Shown piece by piece: positions 34,122-43,325 of a stretch of 64,000 bases of DNA (within the stretch, counting starts at the first letter, position 1; the number at the start of each line of letters is the position of its first letter). The translations under genes and the position numbers were made by a program. The DNA is from Mycobacterium innocens (GTDB lineage: Bacteria; Actinomycetota; Actinomycetes; Mycobacteriales; Mycobacteriaceae): the NCBI RefSeq assembly GCF_900566055.1, contig NZ_UPHQ01000253.1, positions 1 to 64,000 on the forward strand. The letters run 5' to 3'. Under the pieces are notes generated by a model that made no database searches, had not been told where the DNA came from, and saw only the letters and a list, made by a program, of their open reading frames with translations.

Positions 34122-35605
34122 TGGCTTCCAGGGGATCCGCGGAGCCCACAACAACGGAAGTCTTCGGGGACTCTGACTTCGTAGTCGTCGCCAACCGACT
34201 GCCCGTGGACCAGGAGCGGCTTCCCGACGGCACCACCACCTGGAAGCGCAGCCCTGGCGGGCTGGTCACCGCGCTCGAGCCGCTACTGCGGCGCCGGCGC
34301 GGGGCCTGGGTCGGCTGGCCCGGTGTTGCCGAAGCCGATGTCGACGTGGTAGACGAGCACATCGTCCAGGACGAGCTGCGGCTGCATCCGGTACGGCTGT
34401 CCGCCGACGACGTCGCCGAATATTACGAGGGGTTTTCCAACGCCACACTGTGGCCCCTGTACCACGACGTCATCGTCAAGCCGCTCTACCACCGCGAGTG
34501 GTGGGAGCGGTATGTCGACGTCAACCGCCGCTTCGCCGAAGCCACCGCACGCGCGGCCGGTCGCGGCGGAACCGTCTGGGTTCAGGACTACCAGCTGCAA
34601 CTGGTCCCGAAGATGCTGCGCACGATGCGGCCGGACCTGACCATCGGCTTCTTCTTGCACATCCCGTTTCCGCCGGTGGAGCTGTTCATGCAGCTGCCGT
34701 GGCGCACCGAGATCATCGAGGGCCTGCTCGGCGCCGACCTGGTGGGGTTCCACCTGGTCGGCGACGCCCAGAACTTCCTCTTTCTGGCCAGGCAGCTGCT
34801 CGACGTCGAAACGTCGCGCGGAGCTGTCGGCGTGCGGTCGCGATTCGGTGCGGTCCAGCTCGAGTCGCGCACGATTCGGGTGGGCGCCTTCCCCATCTCC
34901 ATCGACTCCGGGGCGCTCGACCAGGCGGCGCGCCATCGCGACATCAAACGCCGGGCTCGCGAGATCCGCGCCGAACTCGGTAACCCCCGCAAGATCCTGC
35001 TCGGCGTGGACCGCCTCGACTACACCAAGGGCATCGACGTGCGGCTGAAGGCGTTCTACGAGCTACTGGCCGAGGGGCGCGCCAAACGCGACGACACCGT
35101 GTTGATCCAGCTGGCAACACCCAGCCGCGAGCGGGTCGAGAGTTACCAGATACTGCGTAACGATATCGAACGCCAGGTCGGCCACATCAACGGCGAGTAC
35201 GCCGAGGTCGGTCACCCGGTCGTGCACTACCTGCACCGTCCGGTGCCCCGCAATGAGCTGATCGCCTATTTCGTGGCCAGCGACGTCATGTTGGTCACCC
35301 CGCTGCGGGACGGGATGAACCTGGTGGCCAAGGAGTACGTCGCGTGCCGCAGTGATCTCGGTGGCGCCCTGGTCCTCAGCGAATTCACCGGGGCCGCCGC
35401 CGAACTGCGACAGGCGTACCTGGTCAACCCGCATGACCTCGAAGGGCTCAAGGACGCGATCGAGGGGGCGCTGAACCAGACCGACGAGGAGGGACGGCGG
35501 CGGATGCGCGCGCTGCGGCGCCAGGTGCTGGCCCATGACGTGGACCGCTGGGCCCGCTCGTTCCTCGACGCCCTCGCCGAGGCGCGTCCGAAGGACCCGG
35601 GTTAA
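34121..35605 (+). CDS. otsA: trehalose-6-phosphate synthase (GT20)
   Basis: This 494-residue protein has the donor/acceptor loop near the N-terminus ([20 protein letters not shown]) and [16 protein letters not shown]. It also has [38 protein letters not shown], and [18 protein letters not shown], all OtsA/TPS hallmarks. It makes trehalose-6-phosphate from ADP- or UDP-glucose and glucose-6-phosphate in the cytosol. Trehalose is needed for mycolate transfer and stress survival. The start follows TAATG coupling to the small upstream gene. The stop overlaps the convergent permease gene stop within TTAA. Confidence 0.95.
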   Translation: MASRGSAEPTTTEVFGDSDFVVVANRLPVDQERLPDGTTTWKRSPGGLVTALEPLLRRRRGAWVGWPGVAEADVDVVDEHIVQDELRLHPVRLSADDVAEYYEGFSNATLWPLYHDVIVKPLYHREWWERYVDVNRRFAEATARAAGRGGTVWVQDYQLQLVPKMLRTMRPDLTIGFFLHIPFPPVELFMQLPWRTEIIEGLLGADLVGFHLVGDAQNFLFLARQLLDVETSRGAVGVRSRFGAVQLESRTIRVGAFPISIDSGALDQAARHRDIKRRAREIRAELGNPRKILLGVDRLDYTKGIDVRLKAFYELLAEGRAKRDDTVLIQLATPSRERVESYQILRNDIERQVGHINGEYAEVGHPVVHYLHRPVPRNELIAYFVASDVMLVTPLRDGMNLVAKEYVACRSDLGGALVLSEFTGAAAELRQAYLVNPHDLEGLKDAIEGALNQTDEEGRRRMRALRRQVLAHDVDRWARSFLDALAEARPKDPG

Positions 35606-36384
35606 CTCCGGGGCCGCGAGCGCAGCGGCAGTAACCGATGGTCCCGGGTGAAAACCAGCCGCACCAGGCCCAGGGCCACGACGACGGTGGTGGTCGCGAC
35701 CGAGCCCAGGACCAGGAACATCACCACCGCCTGCACCAGCACGGCCTGCACCGGTGGCACCCCGGCGAGGATGAGTCCGGTCATGGCGCCCGGAAGGAAC
35801 ACCAGTCCGGTGGCTTTCGTGGTCTCGATCTGCGGCGAGATCGCCGACCGCAGCGCGATCCGCAGATAGGGAGCCACGGCCTGACGCGACGGTTGCCCGA
35901 GGGCGAGTCTGGCTTCCACCTCGTCACGTTTGTCGCGCAGCTCGTCGACCAGGCGCCGGGCTACCAGCACCATGGCGGTCATCGAGTTGCCGATCATCAT
36001 TCCGGCAATCGGCACCAGGGTTCGGGCCTGCAGCGGAAAGACCCGCAGCCCGAATATCACCCCCAAGGTGATCGCGGCCGCTGCGGCGAACGCGGCAATG
36101 GCCAGCGGCGCCAGCCGCGGCACCTCGGGTGCCCGCCGGCGGGCGACATCGCCGGCGTAGCCGATCATGCCCGCCATCCACGCCGCCGACCACCACAGCG
36201 ACCGGCCGGGCGCGAAGAGCAGCGTCAGCGCGCCCCCGACGAGCAGCAACTGGACCAGCGCGCGGGCGGCCGCCCACACCACCTGCCTTTCCAGGCCCAG
36301 CCGCTGCCAGAGTGAAATCGCGGCCGCGAACGCCACCAGCGCCAGCGATGTCGCCAGCCCGATCCAACCGACCTGGCCGGTCAC
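35602..36384 (-). CDS. FetB-like ABC transporter permease (UPF0014)
   Basis: This 260-residue protein has about six or seven hydrophobic helices and the family segments [36 protein letters not shown], and [18 protein letters not shown]. The start is GTG at 36384 (VTGQVGW), overlapping the stop of the ATPase gene. The much longer open frame upstream is the ATPase gene in another frame. With the ATPase it forms a two-component ABC exporter. E. coli FetAB exports iron; the cargo here is inferred only. Confidence 0.83.
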   Translation of the reverse strand: MTGQVGWIGLATSLALVAFAAAISLWQRLGLERQVVWAAARALVQLLLVGGALTLLFAPGRSLWWSAAWMAGMIGYAGDVARRRAPEVPRLAPLAIAAFAAAAAITLGVIFGLRVFPLQARTLVPIAGMMIGNSMTAMVLVARRLVDELRDKRDEVEARLALGQPSRQAVAPYLRIALRSAISPQIETTKATGLVFLPGAMTGLILAGVPPVQAVLVQAVVMFLVLGSVATTTVVVALGLVRLVFTRDHRLLPLRSRPRS

Positions 36385-37145
36385 GACGTCACCTGATCGT
36401 CGGCCTGACCGTCGGCCGGCTTGGAGGCAACGTCGACGAGTCCCACGCAGCGGCCCCGTTCGATGTGCAATATCCGGTCGGCGGCCCGCTCGGCTTGCGC
36501 CGGGTCGTGGGTGACCCACAGGGCGGGAATGCCGTCGTCGGCCAGCCCACGCACCGCACGCTCGATCACCCGGGCCGCTTCGGCGTCGACGGCTGAAGTG
36601 GGTTCGTCGAGCAGCAGCACCTGTGGGCGGACCATCAGGGTGCGGGCCAGGCACATGCGCTGCGCCTCCCCGCCCGACAACGCGGTCGCGTCGCGATCCA
36701 ACCATGACCCGGTGAGCGCCACCCGCGCCAGCGTGTCCCGCAACTGCGCTTGCGACGCAGTCGGCTCGGCGGCCAGCAGGTTGTCGGCCACCGTGCCCGG
36801 AAACGGTGTGGGACGCTGGAAACACATGCCCACCCGGCGCCGCAGCCATAACGGGTCTGTCTCGGCAATATCCTTGCCGCAGAACAACACTCGCCCACTC
36901 GTCGGCACCTCCAGTCGATTGCACAAGCGCAGCAGGGTCGACTTGCCCGATCCCGACGGGCCGAACACCGCCGTCACCCCGCGCCGGGGAATGGCGGCGG
37001 TGAACCCGTCCAACGCTCGCACCCGGTCACGTTCGACGACAACGTCGGCGAATTCGAACACCGAAACGTCATCCACTGCCAAATCCACTGCTATGCCTCG
37101 ATCTGCCCGGGGGTCGGTCGCGAACAACTCCTGCGGTACGCTCAC
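36381..37145 (-). CDS. ABC transporter ATPase (FetA-like)
   Basis: This 254-residue protein has Walker A GPSGSGKST near 63, Q-loop MCFQRPTPFPG, signature LSGGEAQR, Walker B VLLLDEPTSAVD and the switch His in WVTHDPAQ. It energises the overlapping permease. Both genes are read towards otsA. A N-terminal extension of about 30 residues precedes the nucleotide-binding domain; internal starts are possible. Confidence 0.87.
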   Translation of the reverse strand: MSVPQELFATDPRADRGIAVDLAVDDVSVFEFADVVVERDRVRALDGFTAAIPRRGVTAVFGPSGSGKSTLLRLCNRLEVPTSGRVLFCGKDIAETDPLWLRRRVGMCFQRPTPFPGTVADNLLAAEPTASQAQLRDTLARVALTGSWLDRDATALSGGEAQRMCLARTLMVRPQVLLLDEPTSAVDAEAARVIERAVRGLADDGIPALWVTHDPAQAERAADRILHIERGRCVGLVDVASKPADGQADDQVTS

Positions 37146-37230
37146 CCGGAAGACTATCGGAACACGATATCGGAGTCCGAGTTGGCGGTGACAGGTTCGT
37201 CCGTCTGCTCACTGGATGCGCGGCTGGCCA

Positions 37231-37590
37231 ATGCCGGTTGATCGACGCGGCTTCCTCACGTGGAGCGGCCTGGGGGTGCTCACCGCCACTGGCCTGGCGA
37301 CCGCCTGCTCGCATAGCCCGCCGGCCGGTAAGGCCGACTACACGCCGAGCAGGTGCCCCTGGACGGCAATCCGCTGCCCAAACCCGTTGCGGTTGCGGTG
37401 TTGTGGCTGGGCGCCGCCGAACGCATCTCCGCGATCATCGAGATGAACCACCCCGGCGTCTGGATTCCTCGGCGACCTCTCCGACGAGGACCGTCAAGCG
37501 GGTATGGGCACCGGCGTCGAATACGCCGGCCGCACCGGTGACCCGCAGTGGGCCGCGCCGCCCGAGTTTGCCTGGGAACCGGTTTCATGA
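37231..37590 (+). pseudogene. Tat/lipoprotein-signal protein gene broken by two compensating frameshifts
   Basis: ATG 37231 opens a twin-arginine lipoprotein signal (MPVDRRGFLTW, then LATACSHS). Near 37343 the protein-like reading moves to another frame (EQVPLDGNPLPKPVAVAVLW, then IIEMNHPGVW). Near 37455 it returns to the first frame for a plausible C-terminus (DLSDEDRQAGMGTGVEYAGR, then EFAWEPVS) ending in TGA at 37588. In the original frame a stop at 37444 would end translation. The reconstructed protein would be about 118 residues, probably a lipid-anchored exported protein. I do not recognise the family. Sequencing error is an alternative explanation for the shifts. Confidence 0.6.
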
Positions 37591-37656
37591 CGCTGCTGCG
37601 CAGCTCCTAGACCTGCACGCCGTAGAATCGGAACCCGATATCGGCTTCGTCACTGA

Positions 37657-37686
37657 CCCGAAAGGGGTTGTCCCGAAAGGGGTTGT
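37657..37686 (+). repeat. exact 15-base tandem duplication containing the padR-type ribosome-binding site
   Basis: CCCGAAAGGGGTTGT occurs twice head to tail (37657-37671, 37672-37686), ending two bases before the ATG of the PadR-type gene. Each copy contains AAAGGGG. The second copy lies at correct spacing to the ATG and the first to an in-frame TTG at 37668. The repeat could be an operator pair or a recent slippage event that duplicated the Shine-Dalgarno sequence. Confidence 0.7.
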
Positions 37687-37688
37687 CC

Positions 37689-37991
37689 ATGCGGGAATTT
37701 CAGCGGGCTGCGCTTCGCCTGCACATCCTGCATCACGCCACCGAGGAAGAAGTCCATGGCGCATGGCTGACCGGGGAACTGAGCCGCCACGGATACCAGG
37801 TGAGCCCCGGCACACTGTATCCGACACTGCACCGGCTGGAGGCCGACGGTCTGCTGGTGTCGGAGCAACAGGTGGTGGCCGGCCGGGCCCGCCGCGTCTA
37901 CCGGGCCACCGCGGCCGGCCGCGCGGCTTTGTCCGATGATCGCCGTGCCCTTCGAGAGCTGGCCCACGAAATCCTCGGCACGAAGGCCTGA
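37689..37991 (+). CDS. PadR-family transcriptional regulator (Rv3488-like)
   Basis: This 100-residue protein is a PadR-type winged helix. It has an N-terminal helix (ALRLHILHHATEEEVHGAWL), a recognition region (GYQVSPGTLYPTLHRLEADG) and wing (VVAGRARRVYRATAAGRAAL), with a short C-terminal dimer helix (PadR-s1). M. tuberculosis Rv3488 is of this type and has been linked to metal responses. A TTG seven codons earlier would give 107 residues, the length I recall for Rv3488. The ATG has the better-spaced AAAGGGG. The target genes are unknown; adjacent ABC genes are candidates. Confidence 0.82.
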   Translation: MREFQRAALRLHILHHATEEEVHGAWLTGELSRHGYQVSPGTLYPTLHRLEADGLLVSEQQVVAGRARRVYRATAAGRAALSDDRRALRELAHEILGTKA

Positions 37992-38124
37992 AGGGGGGCC
38001 TGAGCTGGCCTGAGCCAGGCGCCGGCCGGCGTTGCGAAGCCATGGTGTTCCCGCCGAAACGCTGTGATACTCGATGCAGCACCGCAGCGCGGTAGCCAGC
38101 AAAGAAGATCAAGGAGGAAGCGAC

Positions 38125-38703
38125 GTGAACATCCGTCACGGACTGGCCGCCGGCGCGGGCATCGTCTCGGCCGTCGCACTGGCGACCGCGCTGGAATCAG
38201 GCGAACCGGCCCATGCCGTCGCGCCACCGCCGGACGGTGCCTACTCCTTCAGCCAGGCCGGCGTTTCCGGGGTTACCTGGACCATCACCGCGCTGTGCGA
38301 CCAGCCGTCCGGAACGCGCAACATGAACGACTACTCCGACCCGGTCACGTGGGCGTTCCAGTGTGCGCTCAATATCGCGAGCACGACGCCCCAACAGATC
38401 ACCCGCGCCGACAAGCTGCAGAACTTCGGCGCCCGGGCTCGGCTGACCAGTGTCCTGTGGACCTTCCAGGTGAACCAGGCGGAGGGCGTGTTGTGCCCCG
38501 ACGGCAGCACCGCGCCGTCGACGGAAACCTATGCGTTCAGCGACGAGAACATGACCGGCACGCACACCACCTTGCATGGCGCGGTCTGCGGTCTGGCGCC
38601 GGACATGAAAAAGGAACCGTTCTCGCTCCAGCTGGTGGGGCCGCCGCCTAGCCCGATCGAACGGTACCCGTTGCGCTGCAACCAGATTGCGATCTGCTAC
38701 TGA
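38125..38703 (+). CDS. secreted protein of unknown function (Rv3491-like)
   Basis: This 192-residue protein has a signal peptide (AAGAGIVSAVALATALESG) cleaved near AHA, then a mature domain with five Cys residues. The start is GTG with AGGAGGA at good spacing, and the length equals M. tuberculosis Rv3491. It is probably extracellular or cell-wall associated. The function is unknown, but it is kept next to the mce4 operon's downstream end. Confidence 0.82.
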   Translation: MNIRHGLAAGAGIVSAVALATALESGEPAHAVAPPPDGAYSFSQAGVSGVTWTITALCDQPSGTRNMNDYSDPVTWAFQCALNIASTTPQQITRADKLQNFGARARLTSVLWTFQVNQAEGVLCPDGSTAPSTETYAFSDENMTGTHTTLHGAVCGLAPDMKKEPFSLQLVGPPPSPIERYPLRCNQIAICY

Positions 38704-38803
38704 CCGGCGACGGAGCAGCAGAGCTACGGGCGCGCGTGCCATCGACAGTGCGCTCGACGGGCGCCCGAGTGCCCTAAACGGCGCTAAACGGCCCTACCCG
38801 GAG

Positions 38804-39118
38804 CTAAACGTCGTGGTGTTGCTGACGCCAGTAGTCCGGGTGTTCGGCCAGCCACCGACGCTCCACGCGTTGCACGCGGTGATGCTCGGCCATGATCAAC
38901 AACCCACCGGCCATCAGCAAACCCGCCGCGCCTGAGCCCAGCGTCAGTAGCAACTCGCCGTGATTGTAGGCCAGGGCCGCCACAATCCCGGCCATGCCGA
39001 TCACTCCGAGTACGATCAGGAACAACCCCGGCAGCCACAACGTGTCGATAAACGATTCACCGGCATGCGGTTGGGTGGTTCGGGAGTGTTCCACCGGATC
39101 GCGATATGCACCCTTCAT
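38804..39118 (-). CDS. small two-helix membrane protein
   Basis: This 104-residue protein has two transmembrane helices (TLWLPGLFLIVLGVIGMAGI and LLLTLGSGAAGLLMAGGLLI) and charged ends. A GGGAGA precedes the ATG. The function is unknown. It is on the same strand as, and about 120 bases downstream of, the Mce-associated genes. It could be the last member of the mce4 transcript. Confidence 0.65.
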   Translation of the reverse strand: MKGAYRDPVEHSRTTQPHAGESFIDTLWLPGLFLIVLGVIGMAGIVAALAYNHGELLLTLGSGAAGLLMAGGLLIMAEHHRVQRVERRWLAEHPDYWRQQHHDV

Positions 39119-39239
39119 TAACGTCTCCCTTCTCCAAGAGACGCCTTTAGGGTACGCCTAGATTGTGCGCCAGGTCACAGATAATTTTCCGGGTCGCGCA
39201 ACCTGCGTCGGCTCCGGCCTCGATCGCTCGGGACTGGAC

Positions 39240-39740
39240 TCAGATCGGCGTGATGTAGGCGATCAGCCACTTGCCGTCGATCCGTTTGTAGTCCACCCGC
39301 AGCCGGCTGCCGTCGTAGAGCGGCTGGCGTGACTTGTCGGTCACGGTACGGTTCATGTACACCATCACCGACGCCGAATTGCGTTGCACCGACATCACTC
39401 CCACGCCGACGACATTGGCCTGGACCACCACCTCGCGCTTCTTGGCCTCCGGGATGATCTGCGCGTTGGCGCTGCGCTTGAACTCCTGGCGATAGTCGGG
39501 CGTCAGGAACAGATAAGCGTCGTTGAGGCTGCGTTCGACCGTCTGGTAGTCGTAGGCGAACACCTTCGGTATCTGGTCGGCGGCCACCTTCGGCAACTCC
39601 GCCCGCGCAATCCGCTCGCCGCTGGTCTCCACCCGGTCCCAGTAGAACCACCCACCGGCCGCGGCCAGTCCCACGATCGCGACGACCAGCAGGACGCCGG
39701 CAACGGCACCCAGCGCACGCCACACGCGCCGCAGTCGCAT
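39240..39740 (-). CDS. Mce-associated membrane protein (Rv3492c-like)
   Basis: This 166-residue protein has an N-terminal transmembrane helix (LGAVAGVLLVVAIVGLAAAG). An extracytoplasmic domain similar in plan to the gene before it follows, with a VERSLNDAYLFLTPDYRQEF region. The ATG overlaps the previous stop (TGATG). Mce-associated (Mas) proteins stabilise or accompany Mce complexes in the cell wall. Length and place match Rv3492c. Confidence 0.85.
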   Translation of the reverse strand: MRLRRVWRALGAVAGVLLVVAIVGLAAAGGWFYWDRVETSGERIARAELPKVAADQIPKVFAYDYQTVERSLNDAYLFLTPDYRQEFKRSANAQIIPEAKKREVVVQANVVGVGVMSVQRNSASVMVYMNRTVTDKSRQPLYDGSRLRVDYKRIDGKWLIAYITPI

Positions 39741-40474
39741 CAGTTGCCCCCGTCGGGATACTTCAGGTCGTAGCCGGTCATCCGCCCGGTCTCGTCCTCG
39801 TGCACGATGACCCGTAACCGATAGGGCATGGACGGCTTGTTGACGCCGTCGATGTCGGCAACCGTCACCCGCACCGAAACCAGCACCGAAGCGTTGTCGC
39901 TGACGGTGTCGATGCCTTCCAGGGCGGCACCGTTGATGACGGCCTCGGACGTGGCGTTGGTGGCGCGGAACAAGCCTTTGAGGTTGTCGACGTTGTTGTT
40001 GGCGCTGAGCATCCCGCGCAGCGGACCGCTGGTGCTGTTGACGAATCGGTTGACTGCCTCGTCGATGGTGTTCGGCGTGTAGCTGAACATGTTGACCACC
40101 AACTGCGTGGCGGTGTCGACGAAGCGTCGCTGCCGGGCCTGCTCGGCGTCGGCGTCCCGGTGCTGACCGACCAGGGCCAGCACCCCCCAGCTCAGCGCGG
40201 CGATGATCACCACCGCGGCGGCCAGCGATATCCAGGCCACCAGCCTGCCCCGGGCCCGTCGGCGGGGCGGCGGCCGGACCGCCGACCGAGCCTTGACCGC
40301 CGTGACCGGCGTGACCGGCGTGACCGGCTTGGCCGGCCGCTTCGGGTCGGCCGTGGACGTGACCTTGACGGGGGTTTCGGCTGCTTCACGCTGGCTCGAT
40401 GCGGCTTTTGCCGGACCCGCCGCGCGAGACGCCCGCCGGCGCACCCGCTGCGCGCCCGGCTGCTGTGGTGCCAC
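39740..40474 (-). CDS. Mce-associated membrane protein (Rv3493c-like)
   Basis: This 244-residue protein has a long basic, Pro-rich cytoplasmic N-terminus with repeated PVTPVT units. A transmembrane helix lies near 85-105 (LAAAVVIIAALSWGVLALVG), followed by an extracytoplasmic Mas domain (FSYTPNTIDEAVNRFVN). The GTG start overlaps the mce4F stop (TAGTG). It is the first of two accessory genes at the end of the mce4 operon. The repeat region, rc of 40305-40330, is slightly slippage-prone. Confidence 0.85.
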   Translation of the reverse strand: MAPQQPGAQRVRRRASRAAGPAKAASSQREAAETPVKVTSTADPKRPAKPVTPVTPVTAVKARSAVRPPPRRRARGRLVAWISLAAAVVIIAALSWGVLALVGQHRDADAEQARQRRFVDTATQLVVNMFSYTPNTIDEAVNRFVNSTSGPLRGMLSANNNVDNLKGLFRATNATSEAVINGAALEGIDTVSDNASVLVSVRVTVADIDGVNKPSMPYRLRVIVHEDETGRMTGYDLKYPDGGN

Positions 40475-42144
40475 TACATAGCCTTCGGAGCAAGCATGAG
40501 GTCCACCCAATTCTCCGCGCTGGATGCGCCGTTGATGCCAGGCGCGAAGATACCAGTGCCGCCGGCCGGGTCCTTGAAGACTCCGGTGCTCTGGTCATAG
40601 GTGGTGTAAGCCTGGCCGCTGGCTTGCGGTTCCGGTCCGGTGCCCACGGGCGGGGGCGGCGGCGGCAGCGTCTTCGGGTACGGAAGCAGCGGTGGCTGCG
40701 GTGGATAATCCGGCGGCATCCACGACGTGAAGGGCGGCGGCGGGCCGTTGTCGTTGGGCGGCGGCGCCGGCTGCGCCGGCTGGTGCAACGCCGGTCCGGG
40801 ACCGGGCACCACACCCGGTGGCGGCGGCCCGGCGATCGGCGTGCCCGGGTCCGGATCGGCGTCCGGCGGAATGTAGGGAAACTTGTTGGGCGGCAAGACG
40901 TTCAGTCCATTGGTTACCGGTGTGTCGTACGGGACCGGCGGCCCGCGCCACGGGTTGCGACCAGTGGGCACGTAGCCCTTCGGGTCGCGGCACAACTGGA
41001 TCGTCGGTGCCCGCTTGCCGGGAAACTCCTGGCACGGGTAGTTCCGGGCGCCGCGCACCGTGCTGGGGTCGTTCTGCGCGGTCTTGCAGTACATGTCCTG
41101 CGGGAGTTCCCGCAGCCCCTCGTCGGCGGGCGAGCGGATCAGCGGCGGCGGAATGAAGCCGACGTTGCACGACGGCGGGTCGTTGAGGTCGATCTTGAAG
41201 TCCAGCTTGGCGCCCTCGTCCTGGGGCACCCCGCCGGCAGCGGTGGTGAGCGCGGCGAACAGCGCCGGCAGCACCACCAGAAGCTGCTCGATCGACTTGT
41301 GGTAGATCACGCCCACCCGGCCCAGGTTGGCCAGGCTGGCCGCCAGCGCCGGGAAGGAGGGCCGGATACCGGAGAACGCCGTGTTGGCCTCGTCGATCGC
41401 GTCCGGAGCGGTGGCCAGGGTGTCACGCAGCCGCGGGTCGGCCGCACGGAGCTCGGCGGTGAACCGCGCCAGCCCGTCGGCCAGTGATTTGATGTCAGCG
41501 CCGGCGCGGACTTGAGCCTGCAGGAACGGACCTGCCTGGTCGATCAGCTGCGAGACCTGCGGGTAGTTGGTATTGGCCTCGTCCACCAGCAACCGCGCCG
41601 ATTCCACCAGCCGGGCCAACTCCGGACCGGTGCCGTTGGTGGCGGTGAACGCCTCGTGCAGCAATTCTCGTAGCCGCGTGTCGCCGAGACTGTTGACCAG
41701 CACCTCGGCCTTGTGCAGCAGATCGGCGACGTCCTGGCCGATCCGGGTGTTCTGGCGCTCGATCGTGGATCCGTTGCGCAGCTTGGCCGGCGACGGATTG
41801 GCGGGCGGCACCAGGTCGACGTACTGCTCGCCGATGGCCGACACGCTCTTCACGGTGGCGGTGACGTTCGACGGAATCGGAGTGCCGCTGTTCAGCCGCA
41901 TTTCGGCGGTGACGCCGGACGGATTCAGCTCGACCGACTCCACCCGCCCCACTTCCACACCGCGGTAGGTGACGTTGGCGTTCTTGTACAAACCGCCACC
42001 GGCGACGAAATCGGCGCTGACACCGTAGGTTCCGAGGCCGAACGTGGCCGGCAACCGCAGGTAGAAGACGCCCATCACCACCAGGGTGATGACGGTGATC
42101 ACCCCGAAGATGGCCAGCTGGATCCTGGTGAGTCTGTCGATCAT
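40474..42144 (-). CDS. mce4F: Mce4F, MCE-domain subunit of the cholesterol importer
   Basis: This 556-residue protein has a signal-anchor helix (LAIFGVITVITLVVMGVFYL). An MCE domain follows at about 35-120 (GLYKNANVTYRGVEVGRVES), then a long helical region. The last ~150 residues form a Pro-rich tail with PPPPPPVGTG. Six Mce proteins form a hexameric tunnel carrying cholesterol across the periplasm to the YrbE permeases. The Pro-rich tail fits the outermost, cell-wall-facing position of F subunits. It starts 20 bases after the lipoprotein subunit gene. Confidence 0.93.
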   Translation of the reverse strand: MIDRLTRIQLAIFGVITVITLVVMGVFYLRLPATFGLGTYGVSADFVAGGGLYKNANVTYRGVEVGRVESVELNPSGVTAEMRLNSGTPIPSNVTATVKSVSAIGEQYVDLVPPANPSPAKLRNGSTIERQNTRIGQDVADLLHKAEVLVNSLGDTRLRELLHEAFTATNGTGPELARLVESARLLVDEANTNYPQVSQLIDQAGPFLQAQVRAGADIKSLADGLARFTAELRAADPRLRDTLATAPDAIDEANTAFSGIRPSFPALAASLANLGRVGVIYHKSIEQLLVVLPALFAALTTAAGGVPQDEGAKLDFKIDLNDPPSCNVGFIPPPLIRSPADEGLRELPQDMYCKTAQNDPSTVRGARNYPCQEFPGKRAPTIQLCRDPKGYVPTGRNPWRGPPVPYDTPVTNGLNVLPPNKFPYIPPDADPDPGTPIAGPPPPGVVPGPGPALHQPAQPAPPPNDNGPPPPFTSWMPPDYPPQPPLLPYPKTLPPPPPPVGTGPEPQASGQAYTTYDQSTGVFKDPAGGTGIFAPGINGASSAENWVDLMLAPKAM

Positions 42145-42164
42145 CTCCGCATCCCTACTGCCCC

Positions 42165-43325
42165 TTACTGACCCGAAGCCGTACCGGGCGGAATCTTGAA
42201 CGGGTCGGCCGCCTGTCCGGACAGGTTGGCCATTTCCCCGGTCAGGAAGTCGGGCGGGTTGAGGATCTCGTCCATGTGCGCCATGTTCGGGTCAAGGGCA
42301 TACGACGTGGTGAAGAATGTCTCACCGATACGCCGCAGGGTCAGGTCGAATGTGGTGAACACGTTGAGATAGTCGCCGCGCACCGCCTGCTTGATGCCGA
42401 AGTTGGGGAACGGGAAGGTCAGCAGCAGCTGCTGCGAGGTGACGAATTCCTTACGGTTGTCGTTGATCGCCTTCACGACCGAGTAGAGGTCTTTCAAGTC
42501 CGCGGCGAAGTCGGTCTTGGTCTTGGACAGCACGTGCGAGGTGACGATGGCCAGCTTTTTCAGCGCGGCGAACGCCTCGACGATGCTGGCGCGGTTCTTG
42601 TTGAGCACCCGAAGCGCGTCGGGCAAGGTGTCCAGCGCCCGGCCCAGATTATCCTTGTCCCGCGCCAGGATTGCGGCGAATCTGTTCAGCCCGTCGACCG
42701 CGTTGATGATGTCGTTGACCTGCTTGTTGAGTCCGGCCGTCAACTCCGCGAGCCTGGGGATCAGGTCTTTGAACTGACCCTGCCGGCCCGCCACGGCTTG
42801 ATAGGTCTCGTCGGTGATCTCCTCCAGCGCACCGACATTGCCCTTGTTGACCACCACCCCGAGTGCGGCGAACACCTCCTCGGTGGTGGGCGCGCGGCCC
42901 GTGCGGGACTCCGGGATGGACTGGCAGTTGCGGTCCCCCAGCCTGCCGGTCGGACGGTCAGCCGGACGCACCAGGTCGATGTGCATCGAGCCCAGCAGCG
43001 ACGTCTGGGCGACCGTGGCGGTCGAGTTGCACGGCAGCACCACTTGCTTGTCCAGGGCCAATTTCACCGCGGCATAAAAGGATCCGTCGGGCCGCTGCAT
43101 GGCTTCGATGCCGGCGACACTGCCGACGGTGACGTCGTCGACCATCACCGGCGAGTTCTGCGGCAGCGTCGCCACGTCGGGCAGCTCGGCGGTGATCGTG
43201 AATGCGCCTTCGCCGTGGCCGGCGGTCCCGGGCAACGGAAGCGAGTTCAGCCCGCCGAACTGACAACCCGCAAGCAGCGTGCTGCCGGCAGCAAAAACAC
43301 CGGCGCGCAACATGATTCGTCTCAT
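42165..43325 (-). CDS. lprN: Mce4E lipoprotein subunit (LprN)
   Basis: This 386-residue protein has a lipoprotein signal with lipobox LLAGCQ at about residue 21. The MCE domain (MVDDVTVGSVAGIEAMQRPD) and a helical CUSP-type region follow. It is the E position of the Mce4 hexamer, the only lipid-anchored subunit. The start at 43325 overlaps the mce4D stop (ATGA), and the longer open frame upstream is the mce4D coding region in another frame. Length agrees with Rv3495c. Confidence 0.93.
   Translation of the reverse strand: MRRIMLRAGVFAAGSTLLAGCQFGGLNSLPLPGTAGHGEGAFTITAELPDVATLPQNSPVMVDDVTVGSVAGIEAMQRPDGSFYAAVKLALDKQVVLPCNSTATVAQTSLLGSMHIDLVRPADRPTGRLGDRNCQSIPESRTGRAPTTEEVFAALGVVVNKGNVGALEEITDETYQAVAGRQGQFKDLIPRLAELTAGLNKQVNDIINAVDGLNRFAAILARDKDNLGRALDTLPDALRVLNKNRASIVEAFAALKKLAIVTSHVLSKTKTDFAADLKDLYSVVKAINDNRKEFVTSQQLLLTFPFPNFGIKQAVRGDYLNVFTTFDLTLRRIGETFFTTSYALDPNMAHMDEILNPPDFLTGEMANLSGQAADPFKIPPGTASGQ

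Noticed and set aside
38774-38810. Three copies of CTAAACG
   Set aside because: Very short, irregularly spaced, at convergent gene ends; too weak to call a repeat element or operator.
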